A stretch of DNA of 64,000 bases, taken from assembly GCA_029257185.1 (NCBI GenBank), contig JARICT010000036.1, forward strand, positions 1 through 64,000, read 5' to 3'. Each line of letters starts with the position of its first letter. Position 1 is the stretch's first letter. The translations under genes were made by a program, and so were the position numbers. The DNA comes from Quadrisphaera sp. (lineage in GTDB: Bacteria > Actinomycetota > Actinomycetes > Actinomycetales > Quadrisphaeraceae). Below, piece after piece: positions 18,411 to 26,128 of the stretch. Under the pieces are notes generated by a model, which worked only from the letters and a program-made list of their open reading frames with translations, did not search any database and was not told the origin of the DNA.

Positions 18411-18432
18411 GGCTCCCAGCGGACGCCCAGCC
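18411..18432 (+). promoter_or_regulatory. Tandem 11-bp repeats before response regulator
   Basis: GGCTCCCAGCG followed directly by GACGCCCAGCC. The first copy is identical to the second copy upstream of the HtrA gene. They cover the expected -35 position of the promoter whose -10-like box is CATCCT (18441-18446), 6 nt before ATG 18453. This suggests autoregulation by the encoded OmpR-family protein. Confidence 0.5.
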
Positions 18433-18440
18433 ATCCTGGG

Positions 18441-18446
18441 CATCCT
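18441..18446 (+). promoter_or_regulatory. -10-like box, leaderless response regulator start
   Basis: CATCCT, 6-nt spacer, ATG 18453, without a Shine-Dalgarno sequence. This supports ATG 18453 as the start rather than a further upstream codon. Confidence 0.4.
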
Positions 18447-18452
18447 CGGTCC

Positions 18453-19178
18453 ATGCCCCCCACCACCGAGGCGCGACTGCTGGTCGTCGACGACGAGCCG
18501 AACATCCGTGAGCTGCTCAGCACCTCGCTGCGCTTCGCCGGGTTCGAGGTCCACACCGCGGCCGACGGCGCCGAGGCGCTGCGCCAGGCGGAGGCCACGC
18601 GCCCGGACCTCGTGGTGCTCGACGTCATGCTCCCCGACCTCGACGGCTTCGCCGTCACCCGCCGCCTGCGCGAGCGCGGCCGCGAGGTGCCCGTGCTCTT
18701 CCTCACCGCGAAGGACGACGTGGCCGACCGCGTGACCGGCCTCACGGTGGGCGGCGACGACTACGTGACGAAGCCGTTCAGCCTCGAGGAGGTGGTCGCG
18801 CGCATCCGCGCGGTGCTGCGCCGCACCGGCGCCGGCGCCGACCCGAAGGCCGGCCGGCTGGTCTTCGCCGACCTCGAGCTCGACGAGGACGCCCACGAGG
18901 TGCGGCGCGCCGGGGTGGACGTCGTGCTGTCCCCCACCGAGTTCAAGCTGCTGCGCTACCTCATGCTCAACCCCAACCGGGTGCTCTCCAAGGCCCAGAT
19001 CCTCGACCACGTGTGGAACTACGACTTCGGGGGCGAGGCGGGCATCGTGGAGAGCTACATCTCCTACCTGCGGCGCAAGGTCGACGCGATCGACGGCGCC
19101 GACGGGGCGAAGGTCACGCCGCTGATCCACACCCGTCGCGGCATCGGGTACGTGCTCCGGCTGGCCCCGACGAGCTGA
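18453..19178 (+). CDS. OmpR/PhoB-family response regulator
   Basis: A 241-residue regulator. Receiver domain: acidic pocket Asp13/Asp14, phospho-acceptor Asp57 in LVVLDVMLPD, Thr85 in FLTAKDD, Lys107 in DDYVTKPF. DNA-binding winged helix (about 140-238) with LSPTEFKLLRYLMLNPNRVL and VESYISYLRRKVD. It pairs with the histidine kinase that starts directly after its stop. Tandem repeats in its own promoter and before the HtrA gene point to envelope-stress control (inferred). Confidence 0.95.
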   Translation: MPPTTEARLLVVDDEPNIRELLSTSLRFAGFEVHTAADGAEALRQAEATRPDLVVLDVMLPDLDGFAVTRRLRERGREVPVLFLTAKDDVADRVTGLTVGGDDYVTKPFSLEEVVARIRAVLRRTGAGADPKAGRLVFADLELDEDAHEVRRAGVDVVLSPTEFKLLRYLMLNPNRVLSKAQILDHVWNYDFGGEAGIVESYISYLRRKVDAIDGADGAKVTPLIHTRRGIGYVLRLAPTS

Positions 19179-19179
19179 C

Positions 19180-20805
19180 GTGGCGGCCGTGAGGGGGCGG
19201 GCAGAGCGGCTGGCGGGCGCGCTCTCCGGTGCCACCTCTCCGCTGACGGCGCCCGCGGTCCGCGCGCGCCGGCGCCTGGACGCCTCGCTGCACGAGCTGC
19301 CGCTGAGCACCCGCCTCGTCGCCATCGTCACGTCGCTGCTGGTGGTGGCGCTGCTCCTCACCGGGGTGGTGACCGTGGCGCTCCTGCAGCGGGTCCTCAC
19401 CAGCCAGGTGGACGACGACCTGAGGCGCGTGGTCGGCAACCAGCAGGTGCTGCGGGCCGTCGTCCAGTCCGCCGGGGACCCGGCGAGCGTCCCCAACCTG
19501 CCGAGCGACTACATCGTCCAGCTGAACGACGCGGCCGGTGAGCGCGTGACGCTCAGCCCCACGCCGCCGAACCAGCCCACCACGAGCGCCCTGGAACCGG
19601 TGAGCCTGGAGCGGGCGCAGGAGCTGGGCCGCGACCCGTTCACCACCGACGCGGCTCGCAGCGACCAGCTGCGCGCCATCGCCGTGCCCGTGTCCACGAC
19701 GACGGGGTCCGCCGCCGTGATCACCGTGGCCCGCTCCCTGGCTCCCGTGGACCGGGCCGTCTCGGCGGTCGCGGCGTGGTTCCTCGTCGTGGGGGTCCTC
19801 GTGGCCGTGGCGGGCGCGCTGCTGGGTGCTGCGGCGGTGCGCCGGGCGTTCCGCCCGCTGCGCGAGGTGGAGGCGGTGGCGAGCGCCTACGGCGACGGCG
19901 ACACCTCGCCGCGCGTCGCCGACACCCCCGCCACCACGGAGGTGGGGCGCCTCGGCCGCGCCATCAACGCCATGCTGGACCGCATCGAGACGTCGCTCGC
20001 GGCCCGGGAGGCCTCCGAGGAGCGGATGCGGCGCTTCGTCGGCGACGCCAGCCACGAGCTGCGCACCCCGCTCGCCGCCGTCCGCGGCTTCGCCGAGCTC
20101 CACCGCATCGGTGCGCTGAGCACGCCCGAGGACGTGGCGAGCTCCTTCCGCCGCGTCGAGGACGAGGCCACGCGCATGGGCGGGCTCGTCGACGACCTGC
20201 TCCTGCTCGCCCGCCTCGACGAGCAGCGACCGATGCGCCGCGACCCGGTCGACCTGCTGGTCCTCGCCGCCGACGCCCGCGAGGACGCCCGCGCGCTGGC
20301 CCCGGGCCGCGCGGTGCGTCTCGTCGGCGCCGAGGACGGCGCACCGGTGCGCTCGGCGCTGGTGAGCGGTGACGAGCCCCGGCTGCGGCAGGTGCTGGAG
20401 AACCTGCTGGCCAACGCCCTGCGGCACACGCCCGCGGGCACCCCGGTGGAGATCGGCGCCGGGGTCCGCGACGGCGCGGCGGTGCTGCGGGTCGTGGACC
20501 ACGGCCCGGGCGTCGCGCCCGAGGACGCCCGCAAGGTCTTCGAGCGCTTCTACCGCGCCGACGTCTCCCGGGTGCGCACGCAGGGCGGCGGCTCCGGCCT
20601 GGGGCTCGCGATCGTCGCCGCCATCGTGGGGGCGCACGGCGGGGCCGTGCGGCTGGTGCCCACCCCGGGCGGAGGAGCCACCGCCGAGGTGGCGCTGCCC
20701 CTGGAGGGCCGGGCAGACCTCGAGGAGGACGACGACGCGGCCGTGGCCGACGGCGCGGACGACGCCGACCTGACGCCCACGGCCCCTGTGGACAACTTCC
20801 CCTGA
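19180..20805 (+). CDS. Sensor histidine kinase of the OmpR-type pair
   Basis: A 541-residue membrane kinase. Helix 1 at about 45-69, extracytoplasmic sensor domain about 70-192, helix 2 about 193-220, HAMP about 221-275, HisKA with phospho-acceptor His292 in DASHELRTPLAAVRG, and HATPase_c with N-box ENLLANALRHTP, G1 VDHGPGVAPED and G2 GGGSGLGLAIV. The acidic C-tail (EEDDDAAVADGADDADL) is unusual. It begins 1 nt after the regulator stop, so the pair is co-expressed. Signal unknown; the promoter link to HtrA suggests cell-envelope stress. Confidence 0.95.
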   Translation: MAAVRGRAERLAGALSGATSPLTAPAVRARRRLDASLHELPLSTRLVAIVTSLLVVALLLTGVVTVALLQRVLTSQVDDDLRRVVGNQQVLRAVVQSAGDPASVPNLPSDYIVQLNDAAGERVTLSPTPPNQPTTSALEPVSLERAQELGRDPFTTDAARSDQLRAIAVPVSTTTGSAAVITVARSLAPVDRAVSAVAAWFLVVGVLVAVAGALLGAAAVRRAFRPLREVEAVASAYGDGDTSPRVADTPATTEVGRLGRAINAMLDRIETSLAAREASEERMRRFVGDASHELRTPLAAVRGFAELHRIGALSTPEDVASSFRRVEDEATRMGGLVDDLLLLARLDEQRPMRRDPVDLLVLAADAREDARALAPGRAVRLVGAEDGAPVRSALVSGDEPRLRQVLENLLANALRHTPAGTPVEIGAGVRDGAAVLRVVDHGPGVAPEDARKVFERFYRADVSRVRTQGGGSGLGLAIVAAIVGAHGGAVRLVPTPGGGATAEVALPLEGRADLEEDDDAAVADGADDADLTPTAPVDNFP

Positions 20806-20822
20806 CGCCCCGCGCCCGCCCC

Positions 20823-20828
20823 TACGGT
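20823..20828 (+). promoter_or_regulatory. Candidate -10 box for WXG100 gene
   Basis: TACGGT lies about 63 bp before ATG 20892, in the short gap after the kinase gene. It would give a leader of roughly 57 nt containing GGAGAG before the ATG. Confidence 0.3.
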
Positions 20829-20891
20829 CTCCCCACGACGCCGGCCCCCCGTGGGCGCCCCGCCCCGGCCGGCGCGCGAAGGAGAGCACCC

Positions 20892-21182
20892 ATGAGCCGC
20901 TTCCAGGTCGACAGCGAGCAGGTGGCCTCGGCGTCCGCCGCCGTCCACGGGTCCGTCGGGTCCATCACCTCCGAGGTCGACCGCATGATGCGGTTGCTCC
21001 TCGACCTGCAGGGCTCCTGGCAGGGGCAGGCCGCGAGCTCGTTCCAGGGCGTGGTCTCGGACTGGCGGGGCACGCAGGAGCGCGTGAAGGCCTCCCTCGA
21101 GGAGATCAACCGCGCGCTGGCCACCGCCGGGCAGTCCTACGCCGAGACGGAGGCCGGGGCCGTGCGCATGTTCGGCCGGTGA
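20892..21182 (+). CDS. WXG100-family protein (EsxA-like)
   Basis: A 96-residue helical-hairpin protein with the central turn SWQGQAA (W-x-G at about 42-44) and C-terminal YAETE matching the Y-x-x-x-D/E type VII export signal. WXG100 proteins are secreted as dimers by ESX/type VII systems. No ESX core genes (EccC, EccD, EccB, mycosin) are in the window, so this is an orphan substrate relying on a system elsewhere. The ATG is preceded by AAGGAGAGCACCC. Confidence 0.9.
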   Translation: MSRFQVDSEQVASASAAVHGSVGSITSEVDRMMRLLLDLQGSWQGQAASSFQGVVSDWRGTQERVKASLEEINRALATAGQSYAETEAGAVRMFGR

Positions 21183-21254
21183 GCCGGGCCGCCGTCGCGG
21201 TGGCCCGGCACCGCTCGTGGCCCCGGCGTCCGGCGCACCTGACAGTCTGGCCCC

Positions 21255-22130
21255 GTGGAGCTGACCGCTGACGGCGTGACCGTGACCATCGACGTCGAGC
21301 ACGGGGCGCGGATCGCCTCGCTGCTCCTGCCGCGCGGCGAGGGTGAGGCGCTGGAGCTGGTGGGCCGCTACACCGACTCCCCCCACGGCTGGGGCGCCTT
21401 CCCCATGGCCCCCTTCGCCGGGCGGGTGCGCGACGGACGGCTCACCTGGCGGGGGCAGACCCACCAGCTGCCCGTGAACAAGGCGCCGAACGCCATCCAC
21501 GGGACCGTCGCGCGCACGCCGTGGGAGGTGGTCGAGGGCCCGGGCCAGGACGCGAGCGGCGGTGCCCAGGGCAGCGTCCAGGGCAGCGGCGAGGACGGCG
21601 GCGCCGCGGCGGTGCTTCGCTGCGACCTGGGCGAGGACTGGCCGTGGCCCGGCCACGCGGTGCTGCGCTACGAGCTGACCGGTCAGGAGCTGGCGACCAC
21701 GCTGGAGGTGCACTGCGCCGAGGGCGAGATGCCCGCGTGGTGCGGGGTGCACCCGTGGTTCCCGCGCCGCCTCGCCGGCGCTGACGTCCACCTCGGGCTG
21801 CGGGCGCGCGCCGCCCTCGTGGCCGACGACGGCCTCCCCACCGGCGCGGAGGCACCGGTGCCCGAGGGACCGCCGGAGACCGCCGACCTCGACACGGTGT
21901 TCGCCGACGTCGAGTGGCCCGTCACGCTCACCTGGCCCGGCGTCGCCCGGCTCGAGGTCTCCGCCGACACCGCCTGGGGCGTGGTGTTCACGCAGCGAGA
22001 GCCCGCGGTGTGCGTGGAGCCCCAGAGCGCCCCGCCGGACGCCACCGCCCTGGGCCTGGCCGGCGTCGCCGCTCCCGGCGCTCCCGTCGTCGTGCGCATG
22101 ACGTGGCGCTTCGAGGCGCTCCAGGGCTGA
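21255..22130 (+). CDS. Aldose 1-epimerase family protein
   Basis: A 291-residue beta-sandwich of the galactose mutarotase superfamily, interconverting anomers of free or phosphorylated aldoses. Motifs: GWGAFPMAPFAGRVRDGRL (about 45-63), NAIHGTVART with the proton-relay histidine, CGVHPWFPRRL, and the catalytic-glutamate-type CVEPQSAPPDA near the C-terminus. A 20-residue Gly/Ser/Gln-rich insertion (about 96-116) is specific to this protein. GTG 21255 lacks a ribosome binding site; CAGTCT lies 6 nt upstream, compatible with a leaderless mRNA. Confidence 0.88.
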   Translation: MELTADGVTVTIDVEHGARIASLLLPRGEGEALELVGRYTDSPHGWGAFPMAPFAGRVRDGRLTWRGQTHQLPVNKAPNAIHGTVARTPWEVVEGPGQDASGGAQGSVQGSGEDGGAAAVLRCDLGEDWPWPGHAVLRYELTGQELATTLEVHCAEGEMPAWCGVHPWFPRRLAGADVHLGLRARAALVADDGLPTGAEAPVPEGPPETADLDTVFADVEWPVTLTWPGVARLEVSADTAWGVVFTQREPAVCVEPQSAPPDATALGLAGVAAPGAPVVVRMTWRFEALQG

Positions 22131-22163
22131 GCCGCCGCCGGGCGGGGCCGGCGAGCGCCGACG

Positions 22164-22169
22164 TACCGT
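22164..22169 (+). promoter_or_regulatory. -10 box, leaderless moaA start
   Basis: TACCGT, 6-nt spacer GGTGGC, ATG 22176. No Shine-Dalgarno sequence. This is one of the clearest leaderless arrangements in the window. Confidence 0.55.
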
Positions 22170-22175
22170 GGTGGC

Positions 22176-23306
22176 ATGGGTATCGACCTGGGCATCCCGC
22201 AGGTGCGCGCCGTCGCCGGCGGCCCCCTGCCGTCGGCCCGTCCGTCCACCGACGCCCTCGTCGACGGCTACGGGCGCGTGGCCACCGACCTGCGGGTCTC
22301 CCTGACGGACCGCTGCAACCTGCGGTGCACGTACTGCATGCCCGAGGAGGGGCTGGAGTGGATGCCCCGCAGCGAGATCCTCGACGACGCCGAGCTGGTG
22401 CGCCTCATCGCCGTGGGGGTGGAGCGCGTGGGCGTCACCGAGGTGCGGTTCACCGGCGGCGAGCCGCTGCTGCGCCGAGGCCTCGAGGACCTCGTCGCCG
22501 CCACGGCCGCCCTGCGGGGGCCGTCGGGTGAGCCCGCCTCGCTCTCGATGACCACCAACGGCGTCGGGCTCGCCCGGCGCGCCCAGGCCCTCGCCGACGC
22601 GGGCCTGGACCGCGTCAACGTCTCGCTCGACACCCTGGACCCGGCACGCTTCGCCGTCATGACGCACCGCGACCGTCACGCCGACGTCCTGGCGGGGCTG
22701 CGGGCGGCGGCCGACGCGGGCCTCGGCCCGGTGAAGGTCAACGCGGTGCTGCTGCGGGGGGTCAACGACGCGGAGGCCGCCGACCTCCTGCGGTGGTCGC
22801 TGCGCGAGGGGTACGCGCTGCGGTTCATCGAGCAGATGCCGCTCGAGCCCCACGGCGCGTGGGACCGCGACGCCATGATCGACGTGGAGGACGTCCTCGC
22901 CCTGGTGCGCGGCGGGTTCGAGCGCCACGAGCTGGAGCTGGTGGCGCAGAGCAGCGGTGATCGTGGAGCCGCCCCCGCGGAGACGTGGCGGGCGGTGTGG
23001 CACGACCGCGGGGTGGTCCGCACGGGCTCGCTGGGGATCATCGGCTCGGTGACCCGCCCCTTCTGCGGTGCGTGCGACCGGACGCGTCTCACCGCGGACG
23101 GCCAGGTGCGCGACTGCCTCTTCTCGACGTCCGGGCACGACCTGCGGGAGCTGCTGCGCGGCGGGGCCAGCGACGACGAGCTGGCGGACGCCTGGCGCGG
23201 GGCGATGTGGGGCAAGCGGGCCGGTCACGGGCTCGACGACCTCGCCGGGGCCGGCTTCGGCTCCTTCGCCCGCCCGGACCGGCCCATGAGCGCGATCGGA
23301 GGATGA
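22176..23306 (+). CDS. moaA: GTP 3',8-cyclase MoaA
   Basis: A 376-residue radical SAM enzyme for the first step of molybdenum cofactor synthesis (GTP to 3',8-cyclo-GTP). The N-terminal 4Fe-4S site is CNLRCTYC (Cys47, Cys51, Cys54). The C-terminal cluster is in FCGACDRTRLTADGQVRDC (C-x2-C-x13-C). The protein ends in Gly-Gly (SAIGG), the essential C-terminal tail of MoaA. MoaD follows 3 bp later, and MoaE and a MobA-like fusion lie on the other strand at 25.6-27 kb; moaC, moeA and mogA are not in the window. Confidence 0.96.
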   Translation: MGIDLGIPQVRAVAGGPLPSARPSTDALVDGYGRVATDLRVSLTDRCNLRCTYCMPEEGLEWMPRSEILDDAELVRLIAVGVERVGVTEVRFTGGEPLLRRGLEDLVAATAALRGPSGEPASLSMTTNGVGLARRAQALADAGLDRVNVSLDTLDPARFAVMTHRDRHADVLAGLRAAADAGLGPVKVNAVLLRGVNDAEAADLLRWSLREGYALRFIEQMPLEPHGAWDRDAMIDVEDVLALVRGGFERHELELVAQSSGDRGAAPAETWRAVWHDRGVVRTGSLGIIGSVTRPFCGACDRTRLTADGQVRDCLFSTSGHDLRELLRGGASDDELADAWRGAMWGKRAGHGLDDLAGAGFGSFARPDRPMSAIGG

Positions 23307-23309
23307 GCG

Positions 23310-23645
23310 ATGAGCACGACGCCCACCGCAGCCCACGCCGCTGAGCAGGGCCAGCAGCCGCGAGGCGGTGGCCAGACCGGTGGCGCTGACGGGGGTCGCC
23401 GGGTCCGCGTGCGCTACTTCGCCGGGGCCGCGGCGGCTGCCGGGGTGGACGAGGAGGTCGTCCTGCTGCCGGTGGGCGGCGACCTCGCTGCGCTGCGTGA
23501 GCGGATGGTGGACCTGCACCCACCGCTGCAGCGGGTGCTGGCCGTGGCCACGCTCCTCGTCGACGAGGTGGCCAGCGCTGACGACGGGCTCGTCCTGCGC
23601 GACGACGCCCAGGTCGACGTGCTGCCGCCGTTCGCCGGCGGGTGA
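23310..23645 (+). CDS. moaD: Molybdopterin synthase sulfur carrier MoaD
   Basis: A 111-residue protein: a Gly/Gln-rich extension (1-28) and then a ubiquitin-like fold beginning RVRVRYFAGAAAAAGVDEE and ending PPFAGG. The terminal Gly-Gly is adenylated and thiocarboxylated to carry sulfur to MoaE. Typical MoaD is about 80 residues, so the extension is the odd part. It is translated just after moaA. Confidence 0.92.
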   Translation: MSTTPTAAHAAEQGQQPRGGGQTGGADGGRRVRVRYFAGAAAAAGVDEEVVLLPVGGDLAALRERMVDLHPPLQRVLAVATLLVDEVASADDGLVLRDDAQVDVLPPFAGG

Positions 23646-23803
23646 GCGCAGCGCGGTGAGGTCGACCCATCGGCCCCACCCGGCCCGGCGGGGCGGCGCG
23701 GGCGTCGCCGTGGTGGTGAGCGGCATCGGGGTCTCCAGGGACGAGGGGTGAGGGGTGGTCGGGACGCGTCGTCCTGCGGGGACGGCGAGAGCAGGAGCGA
23801 GCA
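23646..23803. other. Intergenic, no gene seen
   Basis: 158 bp between the moaD stop and the end of the minus-strand gene at 23804. GC-rich, with no convincing hairpin or promoter-like element. Confidence 0.4.
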
Positions 23804-24673
23804 TCAGCCGGGCGTGGCGGCGCGCCGCCTCGGGCCGCGCCCCCGCGGGGGGCCGCCGTGGCCCAGCGCCGTCAGCTCCCGGAAGGGTCCCCTGGCACCG
23901 CAGGCCCTCCTGCGGTGCTCGTCGGCAGGCTGGCACCGCAGGCCCGCCCGAGCGGCGACCGGGGCCCGGCAGCCGCGGGGCGCGCTGACGCCGATCGTGC
24001 GGGCGGGCGAGCGCTCGCCGGTGCTGGGCCAGCAGCGCGGCTGGGTGCAGCGTCGGCACCTCGTGGCGGTGGGGGCCGTCAGCCCAGGCTGAGCGGCTGC
24101 CGGCACGAGCGGCGCGAGCCCCAGCGGCGCTGGGTCGAGCGGCGCCGGCACGACCGGCGTCGGGCGGTGCGCCGCTGCAGGCTCGAGCGGGGCTGCCTGC
24201 TCGGCGAGCGGGAGCTCAGCGGCCGAGGGCGCGGAGATCGGTGGTCCGACGGCAGCGGGTCGGCGAGGCGCTACGGCGCGGACGGCTGCCGGACGCGGTG
24301 CGGCGGCGCGCGGTCCCGGTGCGGCGTCCCAGCGCGGCGAGCCGACGGGCACGACCTCGGCGACCTGCACGGACGCGAGCGCCGAGGCGAGACGACGGCG
24401 CGGAGGGAGGGTCACGGCTGACCGCTCACCCGGCGCCCGCCGGTCGGCACCGCTCCGGGCGCCGGCCCCGCCCCGTCCCTCGCGGCTGCTCGCGGCGACC
24501 AGCGTCAGCACGGCGCAGCCCCAGGCGAGGACGGCCAGGAGGGCGAGCGCCGTCGACGGGCGGCTCGACGTGACGCCGGCGAGCAGCTCGCGGGGCCCCG
24601 GGGACGCAGCGAGGTGGATCGCGCTGCGCGACAGCTCGGCCAGGGCTCCCCCCAGCACGGTGGTGATGTTCAT
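23804..24673 (-). CDS. Single-pass membrane protein, Ala/Pro-rich, C-terminus possibly frameshifted
   Basis: 289 residues from the ATG at 24673, chosen for GAGGAGCAGGAC just upstream. One membrane helix (about 47-68, ending in AWGCAVLTLVAAS) is followed by an Ala/Pro-rich extracellular linker to about residue 205. After TAPTAT the codon bias collapses and the protein reads RCRRCTQPRCW. Over the same DNA another frame keeps high third-position GC and begins HEVPTLHPAALLAQHRRAL, so a frameshift near 24060 is plausible. N-terminus, helix and linker resemble actinobacterial membrane-anchored LysM proteins, but I cannot confirm a LysM domain. Function unknown. Confidence 0.55.
   Translation of the reverse strand: MNITTVLGGALAELSRSAIHLAASPGPRELLAGVTSSRPSTALALLAVLAWGCAVLTLVAASSREGRGGAGARSGADRRAPGERSAVTLPPRRRLASALASVQVAEVVPVGSPRWDAAPGPRAAAPRPAAVRAVAPRRPAAVGPPISAPSAAELPLAEQAAPLEPAAAHRPTPVVPAPLDPAPLGLAPLVPAAAQPGLTAPTATRCRRCTQPRCWPSTGERSPARTIGVSAPRGCRAPVAARAGLRCQPADEHRRRACGARGPFRELTALGHGGPPRGRGPRRRAATPG
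23892..23945. repeat. 16-bp direct repeat in the odd C-terminal region
   Basis: CTGGCACCGCAGGCCC occurs at 23892-23907 and 23930-23945, 38 bp apart, in the part of the 23804-24673 gene where codon bias is lost. Consistent with a local duplication. Confidence 0.7.
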
Positions 24674-24716
24674 GTCCTGCTCCTCTGCGATCTGTGGCGT
24701 TGCCAGTGCGATCACA

Positions 24717-24739
24717 GTGACGGTTGTGACTCGTGTGAC
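24717..24739. promoter_or_regulatory. Three GTGAC repeats at 9-bp spacing
   Basis: GTGAC occurs at 24717, 24726 and 24735, each 9 bp apart, 44-66 bp before the ATG of the minus-strand gene at 24673. This region is its likely promoter, so the repeats are candidate activator or repressor sites. The binding protein is not identifiable. Confidence 0.4.
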
Positions 24740-24772
24740 TGGAGTCGACACGCCGGGCTGGAGGGGAGCGAG

Positions 24773-24803
24773 AAAAACCTGTCACTCCGTGCTAGGCGGA
24801 GTG
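24773..24803 (-). terminator. Rho-independent terminator after the membrane hydrolase gene
   Basis: On the minus strand CACTCCG-CCTAGCA-CGGAGTG forms a perfect 7-bp stem and is followed after 5 nt by TTTTT. It lies 44 bp downstream of the stop at 24847 and is the only hairpin in the window with a clear U-run. Confidence 0.75.
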
Positions 24804-24846
24804 CGTCACGACGTCAGTTCCGGTCCCGCGGAGCCACAGAGCCTGG

Positions 24847-25587
24847 TCAGCGCAGCGGGTCCATCACGCTCCACGCCCGGTCCGCCAAGCCGGTGCTCAG
24901 CGCGAGGAGCACCAGGGCGCTCGCGCTCAGCAGTCCCACGAGCCATGCCTCCACCGGCGCCCCGGTGCGGAAGAGCCGCAGCGAGACGCGCCGGGAGCGC
25001 CCGTCGATCCAGGTCAGGGGGACGGGGACGCCGCCCACCGTGAGCGCGTCCCCCACGATGTGGACCACCACGCCGCCCGCGACCGCCCACGGCAACCAGC
25101 CGTAGGCCAGCACGTCGCTCGCCAGCAGCCACCACGCGCCGCCGAAGGACACCGCGATGTTGCCGAGCACGGTGAGGGCGATCGACCCCGGCACCACCAC
25201 GTGCAGCGCCTGCAGCGCCAGCCCGATCGACAGCGCGAGCAGGACCAGGGCGCCGACGGGGTGCAGGGCGGCGGCCACCGCCAGCAGCGCGAACACCGTG
25301 GGCGCGAGCAGCACGTCGTGCGTGCCCTGCCGGTGCCCGCGGGCCAGGAACCCGACGACCGAGGCCGCCGTGGTGGTCACCGGCCCCCAGGTGCGCGCCA
25401 CGGTGGAGCCGGTCAGGCGGGGCATCGCCCGCCGCCAGTGCAGCCCGCCCTGGTCCAGGTCGGGCAGGAGGGCGAAGCCGCCCCACGCGGCGACCCAGGC
25501 GAGCTGGCCGGGGAGGCCGGTCACCGGGGCGAGCGGCAGGGCGGCGGCGCCCACCGCCAGGCCGGACGCGGCGTGCGTCGGGCCCAT
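24847..25587 (-). CDS. YdjM-like membrane metal-dependent hydrolase
   Basis: 246 residues from the ATG at 25587 (a GTG four codons upstream is also possible). It opens with MGPTHAASG, the metal-ligand histidine motif of the YdjM/LexA-regulated membrane hydrolase family, followed by LLPDLDQGGLHWRR, HRQGTHD and VHIVGDALTVGGV, which contain the remaining His/Asp ligands. Six to seven membrane helices. Biochemical activity in this family is essentially unknown. It lies 55 bp downstream of moaE and ends at a U-run terminator, so it probably ends the moaE transcript. Confidence 0.83.
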   Translation of the reverse strand: MGPTHAASGLAVGAAALPLAPVTGLPGQLAWVAAWGGFALLPDLDQGGLHWRRAMPRLTGSTVARTWGPVTTTAASVVGFLARGHRQGTHDVLLAPTVFALLAVAAALHPVGALVLLALSIGLALQALHVVVPGSIALTVLGNIAVSFGGAWWLLASDVLAYGWLPWAVAGGVVVHIVGDALTVGGVPVPLTWIDGRSRRVSLRLFRTGAPVEAWLVGLLSASALVLLALSTGLADRAWSVMDPLR

Positions 25588-25642
25588 CACGGCGACCACC
25601 TCGCGCTCACGCGGGGCGCCGCTGCGGCGGGCCGGCTCCCGG

Positions 25643-26128
25643 TCAGGGGCAGGCCACCCACTCGTCGCTGCCGTCGGCGAAGACCTGGTGCTTCCACACC
25701 GGCAGCCGGGCCTTCACCGTGTCGACGAGGTCGGCGGCGGCGGCGAACGCCTCTGCCCGGTGGGCCGCCGACACCGCCACCACCAGCGCGGGATCACCGA
25801 CAGCCAGGTCACCCAGGCGGTGGGAGACGGCCACGGCGTCGACCGGGTGGGCGGCGGCGACCTCCTCGGCGACGCGCACCAGCACCCGCGGGGCGCTGGG
25901 GTGGCTGACGTAGCGCAGCCCCGCGACCGACCGGCCGCCGTCGTGGTCACGGACGATGCCCGAGAAGCTCACCGTCGCCCCGGCGGCCGGGCCGTCCACC
26001 GCCGCCACGTGGGCGGCGAGGTCCAGCGGCTCGCTGGTCACCGAGGCGATCGCCACGCGCCGCCCCGGCTCGTCGAGCCGTGCGGGGACGTCGACGCCCC
26101 CGTGGGGGGTCTCGGTGCTCAGGGTCAC
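25643..26128 (-). CDS. moaE: Molybdopterin synthase catalytic subunit MoaE
   Basis: 161 residues. MoaE transfers sulfur from the MoaD thiocarboxylate to cyclic pyranopterin monophosphate. Conserved parts: VSFSGIVRDHDGG, the histidine-arginine pair in AHRAEAFAAAADLVD, and the active-site lysines in VKARLPVWKHQVFADGSDEW. The conserved YExHP near residue 75 reads YVSHP, a mild deviation. The GTG start overlaps the stop of the upstream fusion gene by 4 bp (GTGA), so the two are translated together. Confidence 0.93.
   Translation of the reverse strand: MTLSTETPHGGVDVPARLDEPGRRVAIASVTSEPLDLAAHVAAVDGPAAGATVSFSGIVRDHDGGRSVAGLRYVSHPSAPRVLVRVAEEVAAAHPVDAVAVSHRLGDLAVGDPALVVAVSAAHRAEAFAAAADLVDTVKARLPVWKHQVFADGSDEWVACP

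Noticed and set aside
20550-24059. Very long minus-strand open frame (about 1170 codons)
   Set aside because: It lies antisense to moaA, aldose epimerase and WXG100 genes. High GC suppresses stops; its translation is Arg/Gly/His-rich with no domain, and the plus-strand genes are certain.
24777-24803. Riboswitch leader of the 23804-24673 gene
   Set aside because: The hairpin is followed by a T-run on the minus strand and sits just downstream of another minus-strand gene, so a simple terminator explains it better; no known riboswitch core is visible.
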